Source: Sphingobium sp. AP50
Lineage (GTDB): Bacteria; Pseudomonadota; Alphaproteobacteria; Sphingomonadales; Sphingomonadaceae
Direction of reading: 5' to 3'
Assembly (NCBI RefSeq): GCF_900109095.1
Contig: NZ_FNYZ01000001.1
Location: 310,001 to 374,000 of the forward strand
DNA: 64,000 bases
A model generated the notes under the pieces. It was not told the origin of the DNA and ran no database searches. It saw nothing but the letters and a program-made list of their open reading frames with translations. How positions within the stretch are numbered: the first letter of the stretch is position 1; every line of letters starts with the position of its first letter. Positions 33,341-43,048 of this stretch are shown here, piece by piece. Made by a program: the position numbers and the translations under genes.

Positions 33341-33886
33341 ATGACCCAACACCCCGATCCGCTCCACTTCGCCCCCGTCCCCATGCTGCGCCGCCGCGCG
33401 CAGGGATGGTGCCCTGACACCCAGCGCGCCTTCATCGATGCGCTGTCCCGCTGCGGCGTGGTCGCACAGGCGGCGCGCAGCGTGGGGCGATCGCCCCGAT
33501 CGGCCTATCATCTGCGGCGCAGGGCAGGGGCGGACAGTTTCGCCGCCGCCTGGGACTGGGCGCTCGACATGGGGCTGGATGAAAGCCGCGCCCGCGCCAT
33601 CGCCCTCATCCGTGGCAAGCGCGTCCGGCCGATCGTCCGCCGGGGCGAGGTGGTCGGCCAGCGAACCGACAATGATCCCCGGCTGATGTTCGCCGCGCTC
33701 AACGCGCTGGGCGCGGACCAGGATGGCCGCCGCGCCGCCATGCCCCATCGCCAGCGCATGGCGCTGCGCCATGTCATCACCACGCTGATCGACAATGGCC
33801 CCTTCTCGCCGGAGGAATGGGCGAGGCTCGTCCCCGCGCTGGCGGCGGTGGCAGGCGCGTCACCCCGCCCTGATGCCTTGTCATAA
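33341..33886 (+). CDS. Conserved hypothetical HTH-like protein
   Basis: 181 aa from ATG 33341. It is Arg/Ala-rich with a helix-turn-helix-like run (RAFIDALSRCGVVAQAARSVGRSPRSAYHLRRRAG) resembling a resolvase or terminase small-subunit HTH, followed by DSFAAAWDWALDMGLDESRARAIALIRGKRVRPIVRRGEVVGQ. It is transcribed divergently from the membrane LuxR-type gene with about 110 bp between starts. The context suggests shared regulation. No function is assigned. Confidence 0.62.
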   Translation: MTQHPDPLHFAPVPMLRRRAQGWCPDTQRAFIDALSRCGVVAQAARSVGRSPRSAYHLRRRAGADSFAAAWDWALDMGLDESRARAIALIRGKRVRPIVRRGEVVGQRTDNDPRLMFAALNALGADQDGRRAAMPHRQRMALRHVITTLIDNGPFSPEEWARLVPALAAVAGASPRPDALS

Positions 33887-33973
33887 TCTGTCGCATGAAG
33901 GAAATTTCATGTCGAAATCTGCGGGAAATATGCGAAGTTAAGGGACAGATTGCCTATCGGAGACCAGCTTCCC

Positions 33974-35809
33974 ATGACGACCTCCCGCCGCGATTTCCTC
34001 GTCGCCGGCTCCTCTGCCATCGCCCTGTCTGCGCTCCCCGCGCGCGCCCTTGCCGCCACCGATACGGCGGATGGCCGGGCCGAAGCGATCCTGTCCGACA
34101 TGGCCGAAGCGATGCTGGCCGATGCGCCCGAAAGTGCCAGCGGCCTTGGCATCGATACCGGCGCCCGCGTCGCGCTCAAAAGCCGTCTGGGCGACAAGAC
34201 GCCCGCCGGGCAGGCGCAGATCGCCGCCCATGTGAAGGACCGCCTCGCCAAGCTGCGCGCGATCGACCTCAAGCCCCTTTCGCCCGGCGCCCGCACCGAT
34301 GTCGAAGTCGTGCTGGCATCCCATGAGATGGCGGCGGACGGCTTCGCCTTCCCCTTTGGCGACATGGCGATGATGAACAGCAACTGGTCCTATCGCAACG
34401 CGCCCTATGCCGTCGCGCAGAATACCGGTGCCTTTGTCGAGACGCCCGACTTCCTCGACAGCAATCATGCGATCAAGGATGCGGCCGACGCCGACGCCTA
34501 TCTCGCCCGCCTCCACGCCTATGCCGCGAACCTCAAGGGCGAGACGGAAAGGTTGAAACATGATGCCGGCATCGGCGTCACCGCGCCTGCCTTCCTGCTC
34601 GACAAGACGCTGAAGCAGATGGCCACGGTGCAGGCGCAGCCGATCGACCAGTGGGTGCCCGTCGCCTCCATCGCCCGCCGCACCAGGGACATGCCCGGCG
34701 ACTATGCCGCCAAGGCGCAGCAGATCGTCCGCGACGAAGTCGCCCCCGCGCTCGCCGCGCAGGTCGCCGAACTGCAACGCCACCGCGCCACCGCCACCAT
34801 GGACGCGGGCGTATGGAAATTGCCGCAGGGCGAGGCCTATTATGACTGGGCGCTGCGGGCCGGCACCACCACCACCCGCTCGCCGGAGGAGGTGCACAAG
34901 CTCGGCCTCGAACAACTCGCCGCCCTGCAATCCGAAATGGACCGCCTGCTCAAAAGCCTGGGCATGACGAAGGGCACCGTCGGCGAACGCATGACCGCGA
35001 TGGGCAAAGACCCGCAATATCTCTTCCCCAATGACGATCAGGGTCGCCAGCAGATCCTGTCCTTCATCGACGGCCGTCTCGCCGACATCCGCACCCGTCT
35101 GCCGCGCGCCTTCGCCACCTTGGTCCCGGCCAAGCTGATCGTGAAGCGCGTGCCCGTGGAGATCGAGGCGGGGGCACCCGGCGCCTATGCCGGCCCCGGC
35201 ACGATCGACGGATCGGTCCCCGGCAACTATTATATCAACCTGCGCGATACCAGCATCTGGCCGCGCTATTCGCTGCCCACCCTCTGCTATCATGAGGGGA
35301 TACCCGGCCATATCTGGCAGGGCGAATATACCTATAAACTGCCGCTGATCCGCTCCCTCCTCGCCTTCAACGCCTATAGCGAGGGCTGGGCGCTCTATGC
35401 CGAACAGCTTGGCGACGAACTGGGCGCCTATGATGGCGATGTCGCCGGGCGGCTGGGCTATCTCCAGTCGATCGCCTATCGCTGCTGCCGCCTCGTGGTC
35501 GACACCGGCCTCCACGCCAAGCGCTGGACCCGCGACCATGCCATCCACTGGTTCGCCACCACCAACGGCTCCAGTGTCGAGGATGTGCAGGGCGAAGTGG
35601 ATCGCTACTGCGCCTGGCCGGGGCAGGCCTGCGGCTACAAGGTCGGCCATGGCGAAATCGTCCGCCTGCGCGAAATGGCGAAAAAGGCGCTGGGCGACAA
35701 ATTCGACTTCCGCCTCTTCAACGACGCCGTGGTCAAGGGCGGCGGCGTGCCGATGACCGTGCTGGCCAAGAATGTCGATAGCTGGGTCACGGAACGACGG
35801 AGCGCCTGA
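33974..35809 (+). CDS. DUF885-family metallo-hydrolase, Tat-exported
   Basis: 611 aa from ATG 33974. A Tat signal (MTTSRRDFLVAGSSAIALSALPARALA) implies folded export. The DUF885 region ends with the zinc motif HExxH-like YHEGIPGHIWQ near residue 447 and YSEGWALYAEQLG, which contributes the third ligand. Family members are presumed peptidases related to gluzincins, but substrates are unproven. The mature protein is close to the usual 560-600 aa. The gene is followed 10 bp later by a palindromic repeat pair. Confidence 0.9.
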   Translation: MTTSRRDFLVAGSSAIALSALPARALAATDTADGRAEAILSDMAEAMLADAPESASGLGIDTGARVALKSRLGDKTPAGQAQIAAHVKDRLAKLRAIDLKPLSPGARTDVEVVLASHEMAADGFAFPFGDMAMMNSNWSYRNAPYAVAQNTGAFVETPDFLDSNHAIKDAADADAYLARLHAYAANLKGETERLKHDAGIGVTAPAFLLDKTLKQMATVQAQPIDQWVPVASIARRTRDMPGDYAAKAQQIVRDEVAPALAAQVAELQRHRATATMDAGVWKLPQGEAYYDWALRAGTTTTRSPEEVHKLGLEQLAALQSEMDRLLKSLGMTKGTVGERMTAMGKDPQYLFPNDDQGRQQILSFIDGRLADIRTRLPRAFATLVPAKLIVKRVPVEIEAGAPGAYAGPGTIDGSVPGNYYINLRDTSIWPRYSLPTLCYHEGIPGHIWQGEYTYKLPLIRSLLAFNAYSEGWALYAEQLGDELGAYDGDVAGRLGYLQSIAYRCCRLVVDTGLHAKRWTRDHAIHWFATTNGSSVEDVQGEVDRYCAWPGQACGYKVGHGEIVRLREMAKKALGDKFDFRLFNDAVVKGGGVPMTVLAKNVDSWVTERRSA

Positions 35810-35819
35810 CGAACCTTCT

Positions 35820-35915
35820 CCCCTCCCTGAAAGGGAGGGGCCGGGGGTGGGTAGCCTCCGTAGGAGGCTCGCTACGCTCGCCACCCACCCCTAACCCCTC
35901 CCTTTCAGGGAGGGG
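35820..35915. repeat. Inverted pair of palindromic units (BIME-like)
   Basis: CCCCTCCCT-GAA-AGGGAGGGG at the left and CCCCTCCCT-TTC-AGGGAGGGG at the right are two hairpins, each followed inward by a GGGGGTGGGT / ACCCACCCC tail. Between them is AGCCTCC-GT-AGGAGGCT. The whole 96-base block can fold as one large palindrome. It sits between the DUF885 stop and the terminator of the convergent fpr gene. Confidence 0.75.
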
Positions 35916-35927
35916 AATAGTGCACGA

Positions 35928-35957
35928 AAAAGGCCGGAGGATCGCTCCCCCGGCCTT
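35928..35957 (-). terminator. Intrinsic terminator of the ferredoxin-NADP reductase gene
   Basis: AAAGGCCGGAGG and CCCCCGGCCTTT form a stem with one mismatch and an ATCGCT loop, followed on the minus strand by TTTTTC. It ends about 22 bases after the stop. Confidence 0.82.
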
Positions 35958-35979
35958 TCCTATTCGCTTTGCGTCTGTC

Positions 35980-36798
35980 TTAACCGACAAACGCTCTTTC
36001 AATCACGAACTGCCCCGGCGCCGCATTCGACCCTTCGGTGAAGCCCTGCTCCTCGAAATAGGCGCCGAACTGCTTGATCATCTCCATGCTGCCGCACATC
36101 ATGATCCGGTCCGTCTCGGGATCGAACTTCGCCGACCCCGGCACGCCTTCGAACAGCGCGCCGCTGTCGAGCAGCTTGTCGATACGCTCGCTATGGCCAT
36201 CGAACGGCTCGCGCGTCACGGTCGGCACATAATGGAACTGCGTCGCGGCCTGTTCGGCGACCAGCGGATCTTCGCTCCACTTGCCTTCCATCTCCTCGCG
36301 GAACGCCAGATCGCTCACCCGGCGCACCGAATGGACGACGACGACCTGCTCGTAAAATTCATAGACGTCCGGGTCACGCGGCAGGCTCAGGAACGGCGCC
36401 AGGCCGGTGCCGGTCGACAGCATGATGAGCCGCTTGCCCGGCAACAAAGCGTCAGTCACCAGCGTACCGGTCGGCTTGCGGCCAAGGTAGATCTGGTCGC
36501 CCGGCTCGATCTTCTGAAGCTTGCTGGTCAGCGGACCATCCTGCACCTTGATCGACAGGAATTCGATTTCCTCGTCCCAGCTTGGGCTGGCGATCGAATA
36601 GGCGCGAAGCAGCGGCTTGCCATTATCGCCCTTCAGGCCGATCATGATGAACTCGCCCGACCGGAAACGGAAGGCGGCGGGCCGCGTGATGCGGAAGCTG
36701 AACAGATGCTCGTTCCAGTGCTTCACCGACAGCACGGTTTCCACGGAAAGCGCGCCGGTGGGTTCCAGTACCGGCTTTTCGATCGTCACGTCGGTCAA
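35980..36798 (-). CDS. fpr: Ferredoxin-NADP+ reductase
   Basis: 272 aa. FAD-binding RAYSIASPSW (residues ~67-76) and the NADP-binding blocks LSTGTGLAPFLS, VVVHSVRRVSDL and MMCGSMEM are visible; the protein ends VIERAFVG, the typical carboxyl end of the bacterial FPR subclass. It exchanges electrons between NADPH and ferredoxin or flavodoxin in the cytoplasm, in oxidative-stress and Fe-S metabolism. Length matches the family (about 255-275 aa). It is a single-gene unit with its own terminator. Confidence 0.92.
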   Translation of the reverse strand: MTDVTIEKPVLEPTGALSVETVLSVKHWNEHLFSFRITRPAAFRFRSGEFIMIGLKGDNGKPLLRAYSIASPSWDEEIEFLSIKVQDGPLTSKLQKIEPGDQIYLGRKPTGTLVTDALLPGKRLIMLSTGTGLAPFLSLPRDPDVYEFYEQVVVVHSVRRVSDLAFREEMEGKWSEDPLVAEQAATQFHYVPTVTREPFDGHSERIDKLLDSGALFEGVPGSAKFDPETDRIMMCGSMEMIKQFGAYFEEQGFTEGSNAAPGQFVIERAFVG

Positions 36799-36965
36799 GA
36801 CCTTATCCTTGCATTGCGCCGGCGCCGCCCGGAGCGGGGCCAGTTGCGGATCATTCGCAATAATATCCTCATCCGCGAATGGCCCGCCCGTACCTCAAAG
36901 GCAAGGCCAAAAAAACTATCGAAGCCCAAAGGGCGCCCTTTTGCGGGGCACCCCTTCTGCCTCAT

Positions 36966-37277
36966 TCAACCAAAGAGGCCCTTGGCGATGCCACCCAGTT
37001 CATTCAGCGGATTGCCGTCGCCATCGCGGTCGAAAAAGCCGCCCAGCTTGCCCATGATCGCTTCCGGCCCACCGAACGCGCCCAGCAGTTCCTGCAACTT
37101 GTCGGCCGACACGCCATGTTCGGCCGCCGTCTCCGCCAGCGCCGTCACGCTCGTCTCGCCCGAACCGATCTTGGCGCTGATTTCGCTGAACAGGCCCTGC
37201 ATCTGCTCCGGGCTGATGCCGATCTGCGCCGCGATCGCTTCCAGCCCGCCGAACTTGCCGATCATATCTTCGAACAT
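36966..37277 (-). CDS. Small protein with an EF-hand-like loop
   Basis: 103 aa from ATG 37277, which has GGGAG eight bases upstream. It is helical with Gly-rich turns (EDMIGKFGGLEAIAAQIGISPEQMQGLFSEI). The C terminus has DRDGDGNPLNE, an EF-hand-type Ca-binding loop, then LGGIAKGLFG. It resembles DUF937-like small proteins but I cannot assign one. It has no signal peptide. It sits downstream of pckA, separated from it by the pckA terminator. Confidence 0.68.
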   Translation of the reverse strand: MFEDMIGKFGGLEAIAAQIGISPEQMQGLFSEISAKIGSGETSVTALAETAAEHGVSADKLQELLGAFGGPEAIMGKLGGFFDRDGDGNPLNELGGIAKGLFG

Positions 37278-37338
37278 GCCCATTACTCCCGCAAAAGATT
37301 GGCCGCCAGAATAGCAGTTTACATCCTTAACCCAAAGC

Positions 37339-37368
37339 AAAAGAGCCGGGGGATCGCGCCCCCGGCTC
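37339..37368 (-). terminator. Intrinsic terminator of pckA
   Basis: GAGCCGGGGG and CCCCCGGCTC form a perfect 10-bp stem around a six-base loop, followed on the minus strand by TTTT. It lies 48 bases beyond the pckA stop. Confidence 0.85.
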
Positions 37369-37415
37369 CTTGCCGTCACCTGCCCTTACGTCAGGCGATC
37401 AAATCAGTCCCGCGA

Positions 37416-39017
37416 TCAGGCGGCGGTCAGCGCCGCGCTGCGGACGCCATCGTCGACATGCGCCTCGAACTGGGCGAAATTGTCCACGAACTGCTTCACC
37501 AGCGTCAGCGCGGTCAGGTCATAGGCTTCCTTGTCGGCCCACATGGCGCGCGGGTCGAGGATGGTCGAATCGACGCCATTCACCGCCACCGGCACTTCGA
37601 AGCCGAAGTTCGGATCGGTGCGGAATTCGACATCGTTCAGGCTGCCGTCCAGAGCCGCGTTCAGCAACGCGCGCGTCACCTTGATCGGCATGCGCTTGAT
37701 CCCCGGCATGGTGGCCTTGCCGCCCGCCCAGCCGGTATTGACCAGCCAGCAGGTGACGCCGCCCTTGTTGATCCGCTCCTTGAGCAGATTGCCATAGACG
37801 CTGGGGTGGCGCGGCATGAAGGGCGCACCGAAGCAGGTCGAGAAGGTAGCCGTCGGCTCCGTCACGCCGATCTCGGTGCCCGCGACGCGCGCGGTATAGC
37901 CGGACAGGAAGTGATACATGGCCTGTTCCGGGGTCAGCCGCGCGATCGGCGGCAGCACGCCATAGGCGTCGGCGGTCAGGAAGATGATATTCTTCGGGAC
38001 CGGCCCCAGATTCTTCTCCGACGTGTTCGGGATGAAGTCGATCGGGTAGGAACCACGGCTATTTTCGGCCAGCGAGTTGTCGTCCAGGTCGATCGTGCGG
38101 GTCTCTTCGTCGATCACGACATTTTCCAGCACCGTGCCGAACCGCTTGGTGGTGGCGAAGATCTCCGGCTCGGCCTCGGCCGACAGGTTGATCATCTTGG
38201 CATAGCAGCCGCCTTCGAAGTTGAAGACGGCGGTATCCGACCAGCCATGCTCGTCATCGCCGATCAGCGTGCGGCTGGCATCGGCCGACAGCGTCGTCTT
38301 GCCCGTGCCCGACAGGCCGAAGAAGACGGCCGTGTCGCCATTCGCGCCGATATTGGCGGAACAGTGCATCGGCATCACGCCCTTGGTCGGCAGCAGATAG
38401 TTGAGGATGCCGAACACCGACTTCTTCATTTCGCCGGCATAGCTGGTGCCGCCGATCAGGATCAGCTTCTCGGTGAAGTTGACCGCGATCACGGTTTCGC
38501 TGCGGCTGCCATGGCGCGCCGGGTCGGCGCGGAAAGTCGGCAGGTCGATGATGGTATATTCGGGCGCGAAGCCGGCCAGCTCATCGGCGGTCGGGCGCAC
38601 CAGCAGGGTGCGGATGAACAGATTGTGCCAGGCGCGCTCGTTGATGACGCGCACATTGACGCGATGTTCGGGCTGCGAACCGCCGAACAGGTCGGCGACA
38701 TAGAGCGTGTCCTTCTCGCCCAGCGCGTGCAAGAAATCTTCCTTCAGCGCGGCGAAATGTTCCGGCGTCATGCCGCGATTGGTGTCGCCCCACCATACCG
38801 TGTCTTCGGTTTCGGCATCCCGGACGATGAACTTGTCCTTGGCGCTGCGGCCAGTGTGCTTGCCGGTCTTCACGACCAGCGGGCCGTCCTTGGACAGGAT
38901 GCCTTCGCCATTGCGGATCGCTGCCTCGACCAGCGGGGCAGTGCCCAGATTCCAATGCTGAACGGCACGGGTGGAAATGCCCTGATCATCCAGGGTGATA
39001 GAGGATTTGGCCTGCAC
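37416..39017 (-). CDS. pckA: Phosphoenolpyruvate carboxykinase (ATP)
   Basis: 533 aa. The enzyme converts oxaloacetate and ATP to phosphoenolpyruvate, the entry step of gluconeogenesis. The P-loop [11 protein letters not shown], the preceding [18 protein letters not shown] and [10 protein letters not shown], and TARVAGTE are characteristic. The start is GTG at 39017: AGGAG sits seven bases before it, and no ATG in frame fits. In alphaproteobacteria this gene is often next to chvIG, as it is here, divergent with 289 bp between. ChvI-type control of pckA has been described in relatives, so it is a likely target. Confidence 0.96.
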   Translation of the reverse strand: MQAKSSITLDDQGISTRAVQHWNLGTAPLVEAAIRNGEGILSKDGPLVVKTGKHTGRSAKDKFIVRDAETEDTVWWGDTNRGMTPEHFAALKEDFLHALGEKDTLYVADLFGGSQPEHRVNVRVINERAWHNLFIRTLLVRPTADELAGFAPEYTIIDLPTFRADPARHGSRSETVIAVNFTEKLILIGGTSYAGEMKKSVFGILNYLLPTKGVMPMHCSANIGANGDTAVFFGLSGTGKTTLSADASRTLIGDDEHGWSDTAVFNFEGGCYAKMINLSAEAEPEIFATTKRFGTVLENVVIDEETRTIDLDDNSLAENSRGSYPIDFIPNTSEKNLGPVPKNIIFLTADAYGVLPPIARLTPEQAMYHFLSGYTARVAGTEIGVTEPTATFSTCFGAPFMPRHPSVYGNLLKERINKGGVTCWLVNTGWAGGKATMPGIKRMPIKVTRALLNAALDGSLNDVEFRTDPNFGFEVPVAVNGVDSTILDPRAMWADKEAYDLTALTLVKQFVDNFAQFEAHVDDGVRSAALTAA

Positions 39018-39306
39018 GCCTTTGCTCCTGATATATATTTGCCCTGTCACGCATATTTTCATGTCGCGACCGAATCTAGCCTCTCGGTGTCGCGTCTTTG
39101 CGCGACGTCCTCAATGCAGACAACATGGGCATAGGGCTTTGCGTATCGGCCGTCAAATCCGGGTGAAGGAGCCTTCGCGCAGCCGATTGCGCCCACTTTT
39201 CGATCCCAAATGTCGCGCGCCCGGCGGCTTGCCCTTCCTTGCAGCGACGGGGCGCATCGTCTAACGCTCTGCCTCACTTTGCCCTGCCTTACTTCCGGGA
39301 TGCCGC

Positions 39307-40011
39307 ATGACCGCAACCATCGCCCTGGTGGATGACGACAAGAATATCCTGACTTCGGTGTCGATCGCGCTACAGTCCGAAGGCTTCATGACGCGCATCT
39401 ATTCCGATCCGGAAGGCGCGCTGAAGGCGCTGCTGGAAAACCCCGCCGACCTTGCCGTCTTCGATATCAAGATGCCCCGCATGGACGGATTGGAACTGCT
39501 GCGCCGCCTGCGGGAAAAGACGCAGATGCCGGTCATCTTCCTGACGTCCAAGACGGATGAACTGGATGAGGCGCTGGGCCTGGCCATGGGCGCGGACGAC
39601 TATATCTCCAAACCCTTCTCGCAACGGTTGCTGATCGCGCGCATCCGCGCCATCCTGCGCCGCGCCGAAGTCAGCAAGACGCCCGATGCTCCGGACGAAC
39701 CGGCAGCCGACCCCATCGTGCGCGGCCGGCTGGAAATGGACCCGGCCCGCCACCGGGTCAAATGGAACGGGCAGGATGTCACCCTGACCGTCACCGAATT
39801 TCTGATCCTGGAAACGCTTGCGGCGCGGCCCGGCGTGGTCAAGAACCGCAACCAGTTGATGGACGCCGCCTATCAGGACGACGTCTATGTCGATGACCGC
39901 ACGATCGACAGCCATATCAAGCGGCTGCGCCGCAAGTTCCGCGAGGTAGACTCCGATTTCAACGCAATCGACACCCTCTATGGCGCCGGATACCGATTCT
40001 CCGAGGAGTGA
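39307..40011 (+). CDS. chvI: Response regulator ChvI
   Basis: 234 aa. The OmpR/PhoB-type regulator has a receiver with [10 protein letters not shown], phosphoacceptor [17 protein letters not shown] and the lysine of DYISKPFS, then a winged-helix domain ([30 protein letters not shown]...[16 protein letters not shown]). The sequence matches ChvI/ExoR-system regulators, which in relatives control envelope, exopolysaccharide and acid responses. It is first in an operon with chvG and overlaps it. The spacing to pckA makes the region 39018-39306 a shared promoter stretch. Confidence 0.94.
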   Translation: MTATIALVDDDKNILTSVSIALQSEGFMTRIYSDPEGALKALLENPADLAVFDIKMPRMDGLELLRRLREKTQMPVIFLTSKTDELDEALGLAMGADDYISKPFSQRLLIARIRAILRRAEVSKTPDAPDEPAADPIVRGRLEMDPARHRVKWNGQDVTLTVTEFLILETLAARPGVVKNRNQLMDAAYQDDVYVDDRTIDSHIKRLRRKFREVDSDFNAIDTLYGAGYRFSEE

Positions 40012-41575
40012 GGACGCGCCGCTCGCGGTGCGCTGGTCGGGGCGGCTGAGCCTCACGCCGCGCATTCTGGCGGTCAACGTCTTCGCGCTCGCCTTGCTGG
40101 CGGGCGGCTTCTTCTATCTCGACAGCTATCGCACCCGTATCGTCGACGATCGGCTGGAACAGTCGGCGCGCGAGCTGAAGCTGCTCGCCATTGGCCTGGA
40201 AAATGCGCCGGCCGACCGGCAGAATGCGCTGATCGCCGCCTATTCGCGCCAGACCGGCGACCGGGTGCGCCGTTACGCCGCCAATGGCGATCGGATTGCC
40301 GACAGTTTCCTGATGGATGCGCCCCGCTACCGGCTGCGCCTGCCTTCGGAGGAGGAATGGCAGCGCCATGTCGCCCGCTTCCTCGACAAGGCAGTCGACC
40401 GGATCGTGTCGGCCGACCGCCCCCCCGATTTCGAGGAGCCGGTGGTCGACAAGGCGGATGCCTGGCCCGAACTCATATTGGCGCGCAAGACGCTGCGGCC
40501 GCAGGCGATGAACCGCTATGCGCCCGACCGCACCTTCATGATATCGGCGGCCGTCGCGACCCGCGATGGCGGCAGCCTGCTCGCGACCGAAAATGCCCGC
40601 GACATCACCCGCACCGTGCGGGCCGAACGGCTGCGCCTGGGCATGGTGCTGGCCGTGGCGGTGCTGGCTTCGGTCCTGCTCTCGCTGTTCCTCGCCCGCA
40701 CCATCGTCCAGCCGCTCCAGCGTCTGGCCCGCGCCGCCGTGCGCGTCCGCCTCGGCCGCGCCCGCTCGGTCACGGTGCCGCGCCTGCCCGAACGGCGCGA
40801 CGAGATCGGCATGCTAGCCCGCGCCCTGTCCGACATGAGCCATGCGCTGCGCCAGCGGATCGACGCGACCGACGCCTTCGCCGCCGATGTGTCCCACGAA
40901 CTCAAGAATCCGATCGCCTCGCTGCGCTCCGCCCTCGATGCGCTCGACCGGGTGGAGCGGCCCGATCTGCGCACGCAGCTCATGGCCATCGCGCAGGATG
41001 ACGTCCGCCGCCTCGACCGCCTCGTCACCGACATTGCCGAAGCCTCGCGCGTCGATGCCGAATTGTCCCGCACCCATTTCGAACCGATCGACCTGGGCCT
41101 GCTGATCGAAAAGATGGTGATCGCCCGCGAAGCGCGCGGCGTGCCGCGCAGCGTCCGCCTTGCCTTCGCCCGCCCGCGCAAGGATGTCGCGGTGGTGCTG
41201 GGCGAGGAGGGGCGGCTCATCCGCGTGCTCGACAATCTGATCGACAATGCCATCTCCTTCTCGCCCGACGGCGGCCTCGTCCAGATCATCGCCACCGTTG
41301 CCGATGACGAAGTGCTGGTCAGTGTTGAGGATGAAGGCCCCGGCGTTCCCCTGTCCGAACGCGAACATATTTTCCGTCGCTTCCACAGCGTCCGGCCGGA
41401 AGGGGAGACGTTCGGCAAGCATTCGGGTCTTGGCCTCGCCATCGCCCGCTCCATCGTGGAGGGGCATCAGGGCAAGATCGCGATCGGCGACCGCGAGGAC
41501 GAACAAAATGGCGCCCGCTTCGTGGTCCGCCTGCCCATGGCCGTCGCCCGCGATCCGGGCATCGTGTCGGAATAG
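39980..41575 (+). CDS. chvG: Sensor histidine kinase ChvG
   Basis: 531 aa. Two membrane segments near residues 30-50 and 215-235 enclose a periplasmic domain of about 165 aa. A HAMP region leads to the H-box [12 protein letters not shown], then N-box [11 protein letters not shown], and G boxes DEGPGVP and [11 protein letters not shown]. It is the partner kinase for ChvI. The start lies 32 bp inside chvI, giving tight coupling; no better start with a Shine-Dalgarno was found. The family senses envelope or acid stress; the ligand is not known here. Confidence 0.93.
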   Translation: MAPDTDSPRSEDAPLAVRWSGRLSLTPRILAVNVFALALLAGGFFYLDSYRTRIVDDRLEQSARELKLLAIGLENAPADRQNALIAAYSRQTGDRVRRYAANGDRIADSFLMDAPRYRLRLPSEEEWQRHVARFLDKAVDRIVSADRPPDFEEPVVDKADAWPELILARKTLRPQAMNRYAPDRTFMISAAVATRDGGSLLATENARDITRTVRAERLRLGMVLAVAVLASVLLSLFLARTIVQPLQRLARAAVRVRLGRARSVTVPRLPERRDEIGMLARALSDMSHALRQRIDATDAFAADVSHELKNPIASLRSALDALDRVERPDLRTQLMAIAQDDVRRLDRLVTDIAEASRVDAELSRTHFEPIDLGLLIEKMVIAREARGVPRSVRLAFARPRKDVAVVLGEEGRLIRVLDNLIDNAISFSPDGGLVQIIATVADDEVLVSVEDEGPGVPLSEREHIFRRFHSVRPEGETFGKHSGLGLAIARSIVEGHQGKIAIGDREDEQNGARFVVRLPMAVARDPGIVSE

Positions 41576-41696
41576 CGGCGGGGCATCTGCCTGCTATCAG
41601 GCAAAAAAGCGTGAATTTCAGATTCATTAGCAATTTTATTGCCCGCAACTCACCGCTTCGGCATCATCGACGCTCCTCATCACAGGGAGATTGCCC

Positions 41697-42473
41697 ATGT
41701 GTTCGGACGTCGATTGCCTGCAGGATCAGCAGCACGGGACGCAGGATGGGGAGGGCGCCGATCCTTCCCGTCGCGCCTTTCTCACAGCGATGACTCTCAT
41801 GGGTGGCGCGGCCATGACCGGCCTGTCCGCCGCGCCCGCGATCGCGGCGCCATCCGCCGATGGCCCGGATGCATCCCTGACGCCCGATGCCGCGCTGGCG
41901 GAGATCATGGCGGGCAACGCCCGCTTCGTCGCGGGCAAGCCGACCGCCCATCTTCAGGACCTGTCGATCATCAAGGCGCGCGCGGCCGAAGGCCAGTGGC
42001 CGGTGGTGGGCGTGCTCTCCTGCGCCGACTCGCGGGTGCCGGTGGAGATGGTGTTCGACGAATATATCGGCCGCCTGTTCGTCACTCGCATCGCTGGCAA
42101 CATCACCACGCCGGAAATCGTCGCCAGCCTGGAATATGGCGTGGCGGTGCTGGGGCTGAAGGCGCTGGTCGTCATGGGCCATAGCAGTTGCGGCGCGATG
42201 AAGGCGGCGATCGACAATCCGGAAGTGCCGGGCCAGATCAGCGCACTCTTCCCGGCAATCCTGCCCGCCCTCTATCTCGCCCGCAGCAAGGACCCGGCCG
42301 CTGTTACCCGCACCAATGCGCTCGTGCAGGCGGCCACCCTCATCAACGCCTCGCCGGTGATTGAGGAGAAGGTGAAGGCTGACACGCTGAAGGTCGTCGC
42401 CGCCGTTTATGATGTGGGCACCGGCAAGGTCGAGATGCTGCCCTTGCCGACGGACATGCTGATCCGCGGCTGA
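41697..42473 (+). CDS. Beta-class carbonic anhydrase with Tat signal
   Basis: 258 aa from ATG 41697 (GGGAG seven bases upstream; the upstream TTG is not needed). A twin-arginine leader (PSRRAFLTAMTLMGGAAMTGLSAAPAIA) implies export. The carbonic anhydrase core has the zinc ligands and dyad: CADSRVP (Cys, Asp, Arg) and GHSSCGA (His, Cys). It interconverts CO2 and bicarbonate, here outside the cytoplasm. The gene sits between chvG and hprK on the same strand; neighbours in relatives usually run straight on, so the placement is notable. Confidence 0.9.
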   Translation: MCSDVDCLQDQQHGTQDGEGADPSRRAFLTAMTLMGGAAMTGLSAAPAIAAPSADGPDASLTPDAALAEIMAGNARFVAGKPTAHLQDLSIIKARAAEGQWPVVGVLSCADSRVPVEMVFDEYIGRLFVTRIAGNITTPEIVASLEYGVAVLGLKALVVMGHSSCGAMKAAIDNPEVPGQISALFPAILPALYLARSKDPAAVTRTNALVQAATLINASPVIEEKVKADTLKVVAAVYDVGTGKVEMLPLPTDMLIRG

Positions 42474-42484
42474 TCCGGCGGGCC

Positions 42485-42517
42485 ATGGTCGCCGCCCTGT
42501 TTCAAGGCGGCGACCAT
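42485..42517 (+). terminator. Hairpin after the carbonic anhydrase gene
   Basis: ATGGTCGCCGCC and GGCGGCGACCAT are perfect 12-base arms with a nine-base loop, starting 12 bases after the stop. No run of T follows, so termination efficiency is uncertain. Confidence 0.55.
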
Positions 42518-42601
42518 ATTGAAACATATTTCCAAACCAGCGCATTAGCCTTCGCCATTTCCATCCGCGCCGACACAGGCTAGAACGGATGCACGGGGGA
42601 T

Positions 42602-43048
42602 ATGGCGCGCGCACTTTCATCTGAAACGCTTCATGCGACCAGCGTGGCCATCGGCGGCCGCGCCGTGCTGCTGTCCGGTCCCAGCGGCAGCGGCAAGTCC
42701 GACCTTGCGCTGCGCCTGATCGATCGCGGCGGTCTGCTGGTCAGCGATGATTATACGCTGGTGCGGCGAGTAGGGGGGCAATTGGTCGCCAGCGCCCCGG
42801 CCACCATCGCGGGCAAGATGGAGGTGCGCGGCATCGGCATCGTCGATCTGCCCGCTCTGGAGGAGGCTCCCGTCGCGCTGATCTGCGCCCTGTTCGACAA
42901 GGTGGACCGGATGCCGATGGAACCGCTGCACCGCGCCGTCGCGGGCATCGACGTGCCGGTCATCAAGATCGCCCCGTTCGAAACCTCCGCCCCGATCAAG
43001 GTCGAACTGGCCCTGAAAGCGCTCGGCCTGAAAGCGCTCGGCCTGTGA
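42602..43048 (+). CDS. hprK: HPr kinase/phosphorylase, short alphaproteobacterial form
   Basis: 148 aa, the kinase domain only. Walker A GPSGSGKSDLAL is at about residue 24 and the K3L-like segment EVRGIGIVDLPALEEAPVAL follows. The full-length Firmicute protein of about 310 aa has an extra N-terminal domain that is missing here, as usual in alphaproteobacteria. It phosphorylates a serine of HPr. The end of the protein is a 15-base tandem repeat (KALGLKALGL). It overlaps rapZ by four bases (GTGA). Confidence 0.9.
   Translation: MARALSSETLHATSVAIGGRAVLLSGPSGSGKSDLALRLIDRGGLLVSDDYTLVRRVGGQLVASAPATIAGKMEVRGIGIVDLPALEEAPVALICALFDKVDRMPMEPLHRAVAGIDVPVIKIAPFETSAPIKVELALKALGLKALGL

Noticed and set aside
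32435..33772. A 445-codon version of the LuxR-type protein
   Set aside because: The first 181 codons lie antisense to the gene at 33341 and show no domain; the HTH begins just after ATG 33229.
36925..36950. A short palindrome AAAGGGCGCCCTTT as a terminator of the EF-hand-like gene
   Set aside because: The palindrome has no loop and no clear following T run on the minus strand, so I do not list it.
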